Shown here: positions 8,088 to 16,561 of the stretch, in pieces
Position numbering within the stretch: the first letter of the stretch is position 1
Layout of the letters: every line of letters starts with the position of its first letter
Assembly (NCBI RefSeq): GCF_026625865.1
Contig: NZ_CP113067.1
Coordinates: forward strand, 868,001-932,000
DNA: 64,000 nt
Direction of reading: 5' to 3'
Source: Microbacterium sp. SL75
GTDB lineage: Bacteria > Actinomycetota > Actinomycetes > Actinomycetales > Microbacteriaceae
Translations under genes and position numbers: made by a program
Notes under the pieces: model-generated
Told to the model about the DNA's origin: nothing
What the model saw: the letters and a program-made list of their open reading frames with translations, nothing else
Databases searched by the model: none

Positions 8088-9283
8088 GGTGCGGCGACCC
8101 GAGCTGCCGCGACGGCGGCGGCGGTCTCGTGCACCCACGAGACGAAGTGGGCGGTCTGCTCGCCGAAACCGTGGACGTCGCTGCCCCACGGGTCCTTGAA
8201 GAAACAGCCGAGGGCGGTGACGACACCGGCATGACCGGCGCGGGTCGCGAGCGAGAGGGCGCGGACGAGGTCGATGACCAGGGGCGCCGCCAGAGCCGAG
8301 TCGTACGCGCTCCAGGTGGTCTGCAGCGTCACGCGGCTGCCGAGGAAACCTGTTGCGCTGACGTGGTCCCAAGCGGTCTTGACGTCGCCGAGGTCGGGCA
8401 CGTTGTCGATGTGCAGGGGGGTCACGACGTCGTCGCCGACGAGGGCGTGCAGACCGCGGTTCTTCGACACGAGCTTGGAGCGCACCGCCTCGGGGTCGGC
8501 CAGGGTCGCCCCGTCGCCTCCGCCGAGCAGGTTCGTGCCCGCCCAGGACTGCACGCGGAACCCGCGAGCCGTGAACATCGGGGCCAGCACGGTGCGCAGC
8601 AGCGTCTCTCCGGTCTTGCCGTCCTGACCCGCGTACGCGATGCCCGCCCGTTCGGCGCGGTCGCGCAGGACGGGAAGGTTGAGGGATGCCGAGGGAGTGA
8701 AGGCCGCGTACGCGGCTCCGGCGGCTATCGCGGCGAGGGCGGCGCGCGAGCTGGGCGGCAGCACCCGCACGCCCGGCGTCGTGAGGGCTGCCTGCAGCAG
8801 CTCGTCGTCTTCGAATCCCGGGTGGTAGGGCGGCAGGGGCTCGGTGGACGAGACGTCGATGACGACGACCTCGCGCAGGTCGTGCCGCTCGCGGAAGTCG
8901 ACGATGTCGGCTGCCAGCAAGTCGATCTCCTCCTGCTGGGTCGCTGTCATCGCGGGGACGGTGCGGAGGTTCCGATCGGTCTCGCGCAGGCGTTCGGCGA
9001 CCGCGTCGACGAGGGCCGCGGGGAACATGCCGCCCGCGGCGAGCTGGCGCGCCCGCTCCTCGAGCGGGGTGGTCGAGATGTCGTGGCCGCCGACGACGAT
9101 ATCGGCGAGCGCGGCGAACTCGTCGACGCGCACCGCGTCGGTCTCGGTCGTGAGCCCCACGGGGGTTGCGACCTCCGCGGCGAGGGCGTGGATGCCGAGG
9201 GTCGCCGTCGTGGCGAGCGAGCCTCGTGCGCCGATGAACCAGGCGCCGACGTCGGCGGTGTGTCGGGTGTCCGAAGTGTTCAC
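8084..9283 (-). CDS. Inositol-3-phosphate synthase family cyclase
   Basis: 399 residues from GTG at 9283 (VNTSDTRHTADVGAWFIG). The upstream in-frame stretch is Pro/Arg-rich spacer with no homology. The Rossmann motif is GAWFIGARGSLATT. The family signatures FTPSASLNLPVL and AGQDGKTGETLLRTVLAPMF follow, then SWAGTNLLGGGDG and the C-terminal cyclase region. These enzymes convert glucose-6-phosphate to inositol-3-phosphate with NAD. It is the first gene of the ebo operon. Because no EboD (dehydroquinate-synthase-like) gene is present, it may be the sugar-phosphate cyclase that feeds the pathway. A substrate other than glucose-6-phosphate is possible. Confidence 0.88.
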   Translation of the reverse strand: MNTSDTRHTADVGAWFIGARGSLATTATLGIHALAAEVATPVGLTTETDAVRVDEFAALADIVVGGHDISTTPLEERARQLAAGGMFPAALVDAVAERLRETDRNLRTVPAMTATQQEEIDLLAADIVDFRERHDLREVVVIDVSSTEPLPPYHPGFEDDELLQAALTTPGVRVLPPSSRAALAAIAAGAAYAAFTPSASLNLPVLRDRAERAGIAYAGQDGKTGETLLRTVLAPMFTARGFRVQSWAGTNLLGGGDGATLADPEAVRSKLVSKNRGLHALVGDDVVTPLHIDNVPDLGDVKTAWDHVSATGFLGSRVTLQTTWSAYDSALAAPLVIDLVRALSLATRAGHAGVVTALGCFFKDPWGSDVHGFGEQTAHFVSWVHETAAAVAAARVAAP

Positions 9284-9576
9284 GTGAGGGTCCGTTCTTC
9301 GTTGAGGGACGTCGATTGCCGGGCACGCGCGACGGCGCGACTCCGCGGGTGGGAGCTGTGGGGGTGGGGCGCTCCGGTGGGGGATGGAGGGCGGCCCGGG
9401 GGTGGTCGGGGGGACTCGTCGTCGAGGTGTCCTGGTCTGTTCGACAGTAGTGAGGCTTTTGCGGAAAGGCAACCAAAAGATGTTGCATTGAAGTGCAATA
9501 TTCGCCGCCGATTCGACGTCGGGAGCCGGGTGCATGTCGAGGAGGATTCTCGAGCGCCGCCTGCGACACTGCTCTC
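9284..9576. promoter_or_regulatory. Divergent intergenic region of the ebo operon with a TTGCA dyad
   Basis: This 293-bp spacer separates the ebo operon from the diiron protein and must hold both promoters. It contains a markedly AT-richer core at about 9450-9500, unlike the surrounding GC-rich DNA. A dyad TTGCATTGAAGTGCAA sits at 9483-9498 (half-sites TTGCA and TGCAA, 6-bp spacer), of the kind used by LacI or GntR regulators. No regulator gene is adjacent. The 16-bp dyad is seen; its function is inference. Confidence 0.5.
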
Positions 9577-10314
9577 ATGACCGCCCACCGAGACACGACA
9601 GCGTCCGACGTCGCGTTCGAGAAGTGGGTGACGCATTTCACCTCGAACCGTCGACGCCACGACGCGATCGAGGCGATGATCGACTGGGAGGCTCCCGCCC
9701 GCCTACCGACCGGAGTCCGGGCCATCCTCGTGCGGTCGTTTCAAAGATTCGAGCTGGGTGAGGGCGGCGACGGGCTCCATCTGCTCCGCAAGGCAGAGGG
9801 CTGCGGTACCGCTCAACGGGAGGCCCTGAGACTCCTGGTGGCGGAGGAGCAGAAACACTCGGCGCTGTTCCGACGCGGACTCCAGCACCTCGGAGCGGGC
9901 ACGTTGACCAATCATTGGTCCGACCTCATCTTCACGCGACTTCGGCGCGCGCTCGGGCTGCGCACCGAGCTGGCCCTGTTCCTGACGGCCGAAGCCGTCG
10001 CCATGCCCTACTTCGTCGTCCTTGCGCGTTCCGGGCCCGACCCCGTGATCCGCGGAATCGGCACGCGCATCGCGCTGGACGAAGAGCATCACCTCGCTTT
10101 TCAGATTGCTCAGCTCCGAGGAGGGCTCGCCGCCCTCACGACGCCCGTGCGGACGCTCGTCCTGCTCCTGTGGTGGGTGGTCGCCGTCGGAGCGGCGACC
10201 GTCGTGGCCCTCGACCACGGATCCGCTCTGCGCGCGTGCGGCCTCCCCGTGCGGCGCTATTGGGGAGCAGCGTTGCGCTCTTTCCGTCGGGCCGTCGAGG
10301 CGACGGTGTCCTGA
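9577..10314 (+). CDS. Ferritin-like diiron protein with C-terminal hydrophobic segment
   Basis: 245 residues. Two carboxylate/histidine iron motifs are visible, EEQKH at about residue 91 and DEEHH at about 169, spaced like AurF-type or ferritin-like diiron proteins. Extra carboxylates lie in the helices between (TAEAVA). A hydrophobic run (TLVLLLWWVVAVGAATVVAL) near the C-terminus could be a membrane anchor. Such proteins bind two irons and activate oxygen. No ribosome site is evident before the ATG, so a leaderless message or an upstream start is possible. It is divergent from the ebo operon and might act on its product, which is only a guess. The family assignment rests on motifs alone. Confidence 0.7.
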   Translation: MTAHRDTTASDVAFEKWVTHFTSNRRRHDAIEAMIDWEAPARLPTGVRAILVRSFQRFELGEGGDGLHLLRKAEGCGTAQREALRLLVAEEQKHSALFRRGLQHLGAGTLTNHWSDLIFTRLRRALGLRTELALFLTAEAVAMPYFVVLARSGPDPVIRGIGTRIALDEEHHLAFQIAQLRGGLAALTTPVRTLVLLLWWVVAVGAATVVALDHGSALRACGLPVRRYWGAALRSFRRAVEATVS

Positions 10315-10390
10315 GCGGCGGCGCCGGTCACGCCCGCTGGTCTCGAACCCGACTCTCGTCCAGCGTCACTGTTTACACCACGCCGTAGCA

Positions 10391-10404
10391 GCGCCCCCGG
10401 GCGC
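10391..10404. terminator. Short GC hairpin between convergent genes
   Basis: GCGCCC (10391-10396) and GGGCGC (10399-10404) can form a tight stem between the diiron gene and the esterase gene, which are convergent. It has no U-run, so the assignment is weak. Confidence 0.35.
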
Positions 10405-10408
10405 CACG

Positions 10409-11380
10409 TCAGCCGTGCACAGCGAGCGCGCGCAGCACCTCGAGCTGATGCGCCGGACCGCCACCCTCGTGGCCGTTCCACGGGTAGACGCGGATGCTCT
10501 TCTCCCCCGCGTAGTGGTTGTACGCCGCATACACGGTCGACGGCGGGCACACGGCATCCCGGAGCCCGACCGAGAACAGCGCGGGGACGCTCGCCCTCGC
10601 GGCGAAGTTCACGCCGTCGAAATAGGAGAGAGTGCGGAAAACCTCCTCTTCCTCGCCGCGCCGGGTCTGCAGGTAGGTGACGATCTCGCTGTACGGGGCG
10701 GCGTCGGTGATGGCGACGGCCCGACGCATCGCGCTCAGGAACGGGAAGTCGATCGCGGCGAACCGCAGCCCCTCGCTCAGCGCCGTCGCGGCGAGCGCGA
10801 TGCCCCCACCCTGGCTGCCGCCCCACACGCTCACGCGCGTCGCGTCAGTGGCCGGGTGCGACCGCACGGCGTCGATTGCGAGCACCGCGTCGCAGAACAC
10901 GCGCCGGTAGTAGGAGCGGGCGGGGTCGTCGAGGCCCTCGGTCACGCGACCGGCGACGTGTGGAGCGCCGCCCACGGGGTCGGCGGTCGCGCCGGGGAGC
11001 GACCCGCTGGTCTGGCCCCGCGTGTCCATGACCATCACCGCGAAGCCGGCGGAGGGCAGGAGCGTGTGCTGGTGCGCGAAGCCGCGGCCAGAGTTATAGC
11101 CGATGTACTGCACGACGCACGGCAGGGGGCCGGAGGCCCCGCGCGGGCGCAGCAGCCACGCCCGCACCTCGTGTCCCGCGAACCCCGCGAAGACGACGTC
11201 GTCGACCTCGACGCCGATCACACCGCTGTCGGCCGCGTCGACCGGGGTGAATCGCGCGGGCCATGCCCCCGCGCGCGCCTCGGCGAGCGTATGGGTCCAG
11301 AACCGGTCGAAGTCGACGGGCTCCTCGCGCTCCGGGTAGAACGCCTTGAGCTCGGCCAGGGGCAGATCGAACTGGGTCAC
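10409..11380 (-). CDS. Acetyl xylan esterase family (AXE1) hydrolase
   Basis: 323-residue alpha/beta hydrolase of the acetyl-xylan-esterase/cephalosporin-C-deacetylase family. N-terminus VTQFDLPLAELKAFYPEREE is typical. The oxyanion and nucleophile elbow is VWGGSQGGG, the acid is likely Asp in GLRDAVCPP, and the His is in WNGHEGGGP. Y in QYIGYNSGRG fits the oxyanion hole. It deacetylates xylan oligosaccharides or related esters. No signal peptide, so intracellular. Its GTG overlaps the stop of a second, divergent esterase of the same fold. Confidence 0.88.
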   Translation of the reverse strand: MTQFDLPLAELKAFYPEREEPVDFDRFWTHTLAEARAGAWPARFTPVDAADSGVIGVEVDDVVFAGFAGHEVRAWLLRPRGASGPLPCVVQYIGYNSGRGFAHQHTLLPSAGFAVMVMDTRGQTSGSLPGATADPVGGAPHVAGRVTEGLDDPARSYYRRVFCDAVLAIDAVRSHPATDATRVSVWGGSQGGGIALAATALSEGLRFAAIDFPFLSAMRRAVAITDAAPYSEIVTYLQTRRGEEEEVFRTLSYFDGVNFAARASVPALFSVGLRDAVCPPSTVYAAYNHYAGEKSIRVYPWNGHEGGGPAHQLEVLRALAVHG

Positions 11381-12375
11381 GAGTTCTCCTTCTCTCCGAC
11401 GAGGCGCGAGAGCACACCGTCGATGTGAGCGCGCGTGGCGGCGAAAGCCCGCGTCCGGACCTCGTCGAGACCGGCGTACTCGCGATGGCCGTAGGGCTGC
11501 ACGTCGAGCTCGAGCTCGGCGCCCGGCGCCTCGTCGATCGCATTCGCGACCGCGAACTGGCCGGGCGGGGGAACGTGGCGGTCGCGCAGCGCGCACTCCA
11601 CACGCACCGGTATCCGGAGGTGGGTCGCCGCCGTCGAAGCGTCGAAGAAGCGCAACACCTCGCGCGCCTCGGGGTGGGTGGCGACGTGGGCGCGCACCCG
11701 CTCCCCGCTGCCCTCGCACGGCAGGCGCAATCGCAGGTCGTACTGACCGAAGCTCGGCACGATCAGCGTCGCGCCGACGAATCGGTCGTCCCACGGCAGG
11801 GCCAGCGCGCCGATCCCGCCCCCGAAGCTCTCGCCCACGTAGTACAGGGGAACGGACCCGGCGAGCGCCCGCAGCGCCGACCCGGCGTGCCAGAGGTCGA
11901 CGGCGCACCTGCCGAGGACGTACTCGTGGATCGAGTGGATGCCGTGGAGCACATGCCCCTCGGCGGGCGTCGGCGCCCCGAGACCGGCGTTGAGCACCCC
12001 TTGCCCCCGGGCGACGGGGAAGAACACCGCCGCATCGTCCGGGACGCGGTCGACGTCGGGCGCCTCTCGACCGCCGTAGCCGTGGCCGTGCACGATACCC
12101 ACGCGGGGCGGCACCCCGTCGACGGTCGTGGCGAACCACCCGCGCAGGCGCAGGCCGTCGGCGACGGTGTGCTCGACCAGGAACAGGGCACGGCCGGCGA
12201 CCCGCCCCAGGGGGCTCATGCGGGGGTCGGGGTCGACCCGCATCGCCTCCGCCGCCCAGGCCCGCCAGCGCTCGGCGAATCCGGCAGGCGGGGCGACCGG
12301 TGGCACCGCGCGCAGGGCCGGCAGCTCGAAGCCGTACGCTCCATCGCCCGCGGGATCGGCGATGACGCCGTTCAC
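11377..12375 (-). CDS. Second acetyl xylan esterase-like alpha/beta hydrolase
   Basis: 332 residues. The nucleophile elbow reads YYVGESFGGGIG. An HGHGYGG motif precedes it and a likely acid Asp lies in ALRDRHVPP. The terminal His is probably in QPYGHREYAG. It is homologous to AXE1 esterases but clearly different in sequence from its downstream partner. A GTG start at 12375 is used because the frame does not extend further and DeoR begins 48 bp away on the other strand. Its ribosome site is poor. It is probably cotranscribed with the following esterase and may be controlled by the divergent DeoR. Confidence 0.8.
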   Translation of the reverse strand: MNGVIADPAGDGAYGFELPALRAVPPVAPPAGFAERWRAWAAEAMRVDPDPRMSPLGRVAGRALFLVEHTVADGLRLRGWFATTVDGVPPRVGIVHGHGYGGREAPDVDRVPDDAAVFFPVARGQGVLNAGLGAPTPAEGHVLHGIHSIHEYVLGRCAVDLWHAGSALRALAGSVPLYYVGESFGGGIGALALPWDDRFVGATLIVPSFGQYDLRLRLPCEGSGERVRAHVATHPEAREVLRFFDASTAATHLRIPVRVECALRDRHVPPPGQFAVANAIDEAPGAELELDVQPYGHREYAGLDEVRTRAFAATRAHIDGVLSRLVGEKENS

Positions 12376-12383
12376 AAGCGAAC
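12370..12383. promoter_or_regulatory. GTTC-N6-GAAC dyad over the esterase start, possible DeoR site
   Basis: GTTCACAAGCGAAC is an inverted pair of GTTC/GAAC half-sites that overlaps the GTG of the divergent esterase. Binding there could repress the esterase pair. The DeoR gene begins 40 bp away. A four-base half-site is short, so this is a weak candidate. Confidence 0.3.
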
Positions 12384-12422
12384 CGCCGTGGAAGACTGGA
12401 GGCCCGAACGAGAGGAGCGATC

Positions 12423-13217
12423 GTGCTCGCCGCCGAACGCCGATCCCGCCTCCTGGCCGAGGTCCGCCGCCAGGGCGCCGCCTCGGTTCCCGACCTGGCC
12501 GTGACCCTCGGTGTGAGCGAGATGACCGTCCGGCGCGATCTCGACGTGCTGGCCGCCGACGGCCGCGTCGACAAGGTGCGCGGCGGAGCCCGCAGCCCGC
12601 AGCCCGGGATCGGCGGCTCTCGCGACCTCGCCACGCAGGCCCGCCGCAACGGCGACGGCAAGCGCGCCATCGCGCGCCGCGCCGCCGAACTCGTCGAGGC
12701 GGGCATGTCGGTGGGTCTGGGCGGTGGATCCACGACCTGGGCGCTCGCCCGCGAGCTGCGCGGAATCGACGACCTCACGATCGTGACGAACTCGCTGCCC
12801 GTCGCCGACGTCTTCGCCCGCCCCGACCGGGCGGACGAGCCCTACACCCAGACCGTCGTACTCACCGGTGGCGTCCGTACCCCCGCCGACGCGCTCGTCG
12901 GCCCGGTCGCGGTCGCTTCGCTCGAGCACCTCCATTGCGACATCGTCTTCCTGGGCGTCCGTGGGATCGACCTCACCGCGGGGTTGACGACCTCGAACCT
13001 GCTTGAGGCAGAGACGAACCGCGCGCTGGTCGCTGCGGGGGCCCGGGCGGTCGTGCTCGCGGATCACACCAAATGGGGAGCGGTGGGACTCACCACGATC
13101 GTCGACCTGAACGAGGTCGACCTCGTCGTCACCGACGCGGGGCTCTCCCAGGAGGCCGAAGAGACGCTGCGCGCGCACGTCGCCGAGCTGTGGGTGGCCG
13201 CCGACGGCGACGACTGA
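12423..13217 (+). CDS. DeoR/GlpR family transcriptional regulator
   Basis: 264 residues, GTG start with GAGAGGAGCGATC upstream. The N-terminal winged helix has the family signature VSEMTVRRDLDVLAADGRVDKVRGGA (given here as SEMTVRRDLDVL). The C-terminal sugar-phosphate-binding domain has GLGGGSTTWALAREL, VTNSLPVA and VLADHTKWG, as in other DeoR effectors. These proteins repress sugar catabolic genes and respond to a phosphorylated sugar. It is divergent from the two esterase genes and convergent with the LacI-like gene. Confidence 0.92.
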   Translation: MLAAERRSRLLAEVRRQGAASVPDLAVTLGVSEMTVRRDLDVLAADGRVDKVRGGARSPQPGIGGSRDLATQARRNGDGKRAIARRAAELVEAGMSVGLGGGSTTWALARELRGIDDLTIVTNSLPVADVFARPDRADEPYTQTVVLTGGVRTPADALVGPVAVASLEHLHCDIVFLGVRGIDLTAGLTTSNLLEAETNRALVAAGARAVVLADHTKWGAVGLTTIVDLNEVDLVVTDAGLSQEAEETLRAHVAELWVAADGDD

Positions 13218-13261
13218 GACGCGCCCGCGTCCTCGAGAAGACCGGGCGGCGACAGCCGCGC

Positions 13262-14155
13262 TCACCGCGCCGTGCTCGCTCGCGCGATGACCGTGGCGTC
13301 GACCACGATGTGCCGGACCGGGACGTCGGCGCCCGGGCGAGCCGCCATCTGACGCTCGAGCTCGGCGAACGCCGCCTCGACGATGCCGTGGTCGTCGGGT
13401 GCGACCGACGACAGCGCCGGCACCGAGAACTGCGCAGCGTGTACGTTGTCGATACCGATCACCGCGACATCGCCGGGCACCACGAGCCCGCGCTCGTTCA
13501 GTGCCGCCAGCACGCCGAAGGCCACGGAATCGTTCGAGCACACCACGCCGTCGAAGGCGATGCCGGAATCGTGCAGACGCCGCAGCGCCTCCGCACCCTC
13601 TTCCGAGGTGAAGGCGTCGACCGGCACGATCAGGCCGGGCTCGTCGGCCAAGCCCAGGCGCGACACGGCGTCGCGGTAGCCGGCGAAGCGTTGGTCCGCG
13701 GCATCCGAGGGACGGGACACGCGAGGACCCAGGAAGGCGACCCGACCGCACCCGGAGGAGGCGAGGTGCGCCGTCGCCAGGTCCGCCGTGCGACGGTTGT
13801 CGATCGAGACGTGAGTGAAGGGGCTCACGGCGATGTGCTCGCCGAGCAGGACGAGCGGACCCGGGTCGGTGCGCCGCGTCAGATCTCCGACGGTCAAAGA
13901 CCGAGGGATGTGGATCAGGCCGTCGGTCGCCGGGAGCCCCACCCCGTTCGCGACATCGATCTCTCGCTGGTGGTCACCCTCGGTCTGCTGGATGAGGATC
14001 GACAGCCCTCGCGCCTCGGCGCCGCGTGCCAGCAGGGTCGTCAGCTCGGCGAAGTACGGTTCCTCGAGATTCGGCACCGCCAGCGCGACGATTCCCGTGC
14101 GCTCGCGACGCGACAGGGGGGAGATCCGCCGCGTCGCCGAGGGCGTGTCGGTCAT
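13262..14155 (-). CDS. LacI-type substrate-binding protein without HTH domain
   Basis: 297 residues from ATG at 14155, which has GAGGAG seven bases upstream. A longer frame from 14254 adds only a low-complexity RTDRPAARASAAR stretch. About 24 residues after the start, the periplasmic-binding-protein fold of LacI/GalR begins (RERTGIVALAVPNLEEPYF) and runs to the end with GVVCSNDSVAFGVL and VPGDVAVIGIDNV. The N-terminal helix-turn-helix that LacI proteins need to bind DNA (about 50 residues with a VSxxTVSR motif) is missing, and I see no frameshifted copy upstream. It is the last gene of the polysaccharide locus. It may be a cytoplasmic sugar sensor or modulator, or a decayed regulator. Confidence 0.8.
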   Translation of the reverse strand: MTDTPSATRRISPLSRRERTGIVALAVPNLEEPYFAELTTLLARGAEARGLSILIQQTEGDHQREIDVANGVGLPATDGLIHIPRSLTVGDLTRRTDPGPLVLLGEHIAVSPFTHVSIDNRRTADLATAHLASSGCGRVAFLGPRVSRPSDAADQRFAGYRDAVSRLGLADEPGLIVPVDAFTSEEGAEALRRLHDSGIAFDGVVCSNDSVAFGVLAALNERGLVVPGDVAVIGIDNVHAAQFSVPALSSVAPDDHGIVEAAFAELERQMAARPGADVPVRHIVVDATVIARASTAR

Positions 14156-14240
14156 GGCGGGGCTCCTCGTCGAGGACCGGGCGGCGCTCGCGCGCGCCGC
14201 GGGGCGGTCTGTTCTGGGGGCTACGGTATCGCGCGGCATG

Positions 14241-16496
14241 TCACTCCTGAACACGGAAGGCCACGATGCGGGCCTCCGGCGCGCCGTGGGTCGCCGTCAC
14301 CACCACTCGCGCGGCGCTGATCGCGCCGAGCCCCTCGGGTAGCGGGTGCCGGCGGCGGCGACGCCTGTTCTGCGCCACCGCCGCGACCTCGACCCATTCC
14401 TGCGCCCCGGCCGTCTGCGCCTCGACCCGGTAGGCCTCGACGAGCGAGGGCATCACGAGGTGGGGATCGCGATGGTGGTGGAGGGTGTTGAGCTCGACGT
14501 CGGGGTCGTCGTCGAAGATCAGCACGACCTCGCGCGCGACGACCGGCCGCTCCCAGTCGAGACGGAGCCACGCGTCGCCCTCGGCCAGAGGAGCCGAGGC
14601 CCAGAGGTTCGGACCACCGAAGGGGCGCTGGTAGCCGCCGAACGCACGCTCGGGCGCCAGCGCCTCTGACGGCGTGGGCACGCGGAACTGCACCGACCGC
14701 CCCCGCAACGGCTTGGTCGGCCACTGCACGAGCAGCTCGTCGAGGCTCACCTGGACGTTCTGGTCGTCGGCATCCGAGGTGTGGACGAGGGTCAGGATGC
14801 CGGGCGGAAGCTCGTCCGCCACGAACACGCTCACGCCGGGTCGGGCGCGCAAGACGACGACCGCGTTGGCCGGGGTCTGCGGCTCCCACCGCACCGGGGC
14901 GTGCACCCACTGCGCCTGGCCCGCGGTCACGGCGACGGTGACCGCGTGCTCGAGGTGCTCGGGGACGACGTTCTGTGGGAGCCCCGTCGACCACACCTCG
15001 ACCTCGAGATCGACGTCGTGCTCAGCGGTGACCCGCAGGTCGAAGCCGTCGAGACGCGGGTGCACGGGCACGACGATGCCGAGGTCGTGCTCGAGCGGAT
15101 GGAGCCGGACCGAAGCTGCCTCGCTGGGTCCGAGCCCCCCGCGCACGCCCGAGGCCGTCACCCGCGCCGTGGCGGCGAGGTTCTGCGGGTCGGTGTCGGC
15201 CACGCCGATGAGCGGGGCGTCCTGTCGCAAAAGCAGCTGTCGGAGTTCTTCACGGTGATTCTCGTAGAGCCCGCGGGGGCTCGTGTGATGAGCGAGCGCG
15301 AGGGATGCCGCGGTCCCCGCCGCCTCGCCCATCGCGGCGCACGTGGCCATGACGCGCGCCGCGCCGAACGCGATGTGGGTGGCCGAGACGTCGCGCCCCG
15401 CCATGAAGAGATTCTCGACGTCGGCGGAGTAGAGGGAGCGGAACGGGATCTCGAAGACGCCGTTCGAGAAGCGCTGCACGGCGCCCGCACCGGTCGAGTA
15501 CATCCCTTCTTTGGGGTGCAGGTCGATCGACCAGCCCCCGAAGGCCACGCCGTCGTCGAAACGCGTCTGCTCGATGATGTCGCGCTGGTGCAGCGTGTAG
15601 TCGCCGACGAGGCGGCGGTACTCGCGCTTGCCGGGGACGTTGCCGATCCACTCCAGGTCGAGGTTGTCGGCGTCGAACTCGCCCGAGTTCTTGATGTGGT
15701 TCCAGATGCCCAGGATGACCGAGCGCAGCTCGTCGCGGATGCGCTCGTTGTCGTGCACGATGTCGAGCTCGCCACCCCACTCGATCCACCAGTAGTGCGC
15801 TCCGCTGTCACCGCTTCGGATGATGCGCGACGACGGGATCGGGGTCTCGAGGATCGACTTCGCCGAATCGGGTGCGACGAAGCGCACCGGATGCCCCACA
15901 TCCTTCGTGTAGAACAACAGCGTCGAGCCGAGGAAGGTGCGCTCGGCCTCTTCCGGCGCCCAGTCCTCGTCGAACTCCACCCGCGACTCCTTGCCGAGCC
16001 GCGCCCTCGCTCCGGAGAGGTGGCCGACGAGTCCGTCACCGGTGCAGTCGAGGAAGACCGGGGCGACGAAGCGCGTCTCGGTCTCGGCTCCCATGGTCCA
16101 TCCCGTCACCGACTCGATGCGGCGCGCACCCTCGGGGCCGGTGGCGGCCACGTCGCGCACGTCGGTGTTGAGGTACAGCGAGATGTTCGGCTCGGCACGC
16201 ACGGCATCCAGCACCACGTCGTCCCAGTGGATGGGGTTGCCGTCGGGGTTGCGGTACTGGTTCTCGAGGTACAGCTCGCCGATGATGCCGTTCTCGCGCG
16301 CCCACCGCTGATTGCCGTGCGCGGTCGCCCCGCACACCCAGACACGGACCTCCGACGAGGAGTTCCCGCCCAGGACCGGTCGGTTGTTGATGAGGGCGAC
16401 GCGCCGGTCGAGCCGGGCGGCGGCGATGGCGGCGGCGACTCCGGCGAGTCCTCCGCCGACGACGACCACGTCGTAGTCGGCCGTGTGTGAACGCAT
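14241..16496 (-). CDS. FAD-dependent oxidoreductase of a carbohydrate locus
   Basis: 751 residues with AGGAAGGAC before the ATG. The N-terminal dinucleotide-binding motif DVVVVGGGLAGVAAAIAAAR is followed by NRPVLGGNSSSEVRVW, a signature of the PF12831-type flavoproteins found in polysaccharide loci. A second flavin contact is NLFMAGRDVSATHIAFGAARV (partial). The C-terminal 250 residues look like beta-sandwich or carbohydrate-binding domains. No signal peptide is seen. In sugar loci this family is thought to oxidise a monosaccharide or glycoside. It is behind the secreted BNR_4 protein (65-bp gap), so it probably acts on the imported product. Substrate unknown. Confidence 0.85.
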   Translation of the reverse strand: MRSHTADYDVVVVGGGLAGVAAAIAAARLDRRVALINNRPVLGGNSSSEVRVWVCGATAHGNQRWARENGIIGELYLENQYRNPDGNPIHWDDVVLDAVRAEPNISLYLNTDVRDVAATGPEGARRIESVTGWTMGAETETRFVAPVFLDCTGDGLVGHLSGARARLGKESRVEFDEDWAPEEAERTFLGSTLLFYTKDVGHPVRFVAPDSAKSILETPIPSSRIIRSGDSGAHYWWIEWGGELDIVHDNERIRDELRSVILGIWNHIKNSGEFDADNLDLEWIGNVPGKREYRRLVGDYTLHQRDIIEQTRFDDGVAFGGWSIDLHPKEGMYSTGAGAVQRFSNGVFEIPFRSLYSADVENLFMAGRDVSATHIAFGAARVMATCAAMGEAAGTAASLALAHHTSPRGLYENHREELRQLLLRQDAPLIGVADTDPQNLAATARVTASGVRGGLGPSEAASVRLHPLEHDLGIVVPVHPRLDGFDLRVTAEHDVDLEVEVWSTGLPQNVVPEHLEHAVTVAVTAGQAQWVHAPVRWEPQTPANAVVVLRARPGVSVFVADELPPGILTLVHTSDADDQNVQVSLDELLVQWPTKPLRGRSVQFRVPTPSEALAPERAFGGYQRPFGGPNLWASAPLAEGDAWLRLDWERPVVAREVVLIFDDDPDVELNTLHHHRDPHLVMPSLVEAYRVEAQTAGAQEWVEVAAVAQNRRRRRRHPLPEGLGAISAARVVVTATHGAPEARIVAFRVQE

Positions 16497-16561
16497 TCTG
16501 CGGGTGTCCTTCCTGGGGACGCGGGGGCGTCCGAATGTGGTGCGGGGAGAGATCGACGGGC

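Noticed and set aside
13262..14155. HTH of the LacI-like gene lost by a recent frameshift
   Set aside because: The 100 bp upstream of the start do not encode an HTH in any frame, and the FAD oxidoreductase gene ends at 14241.
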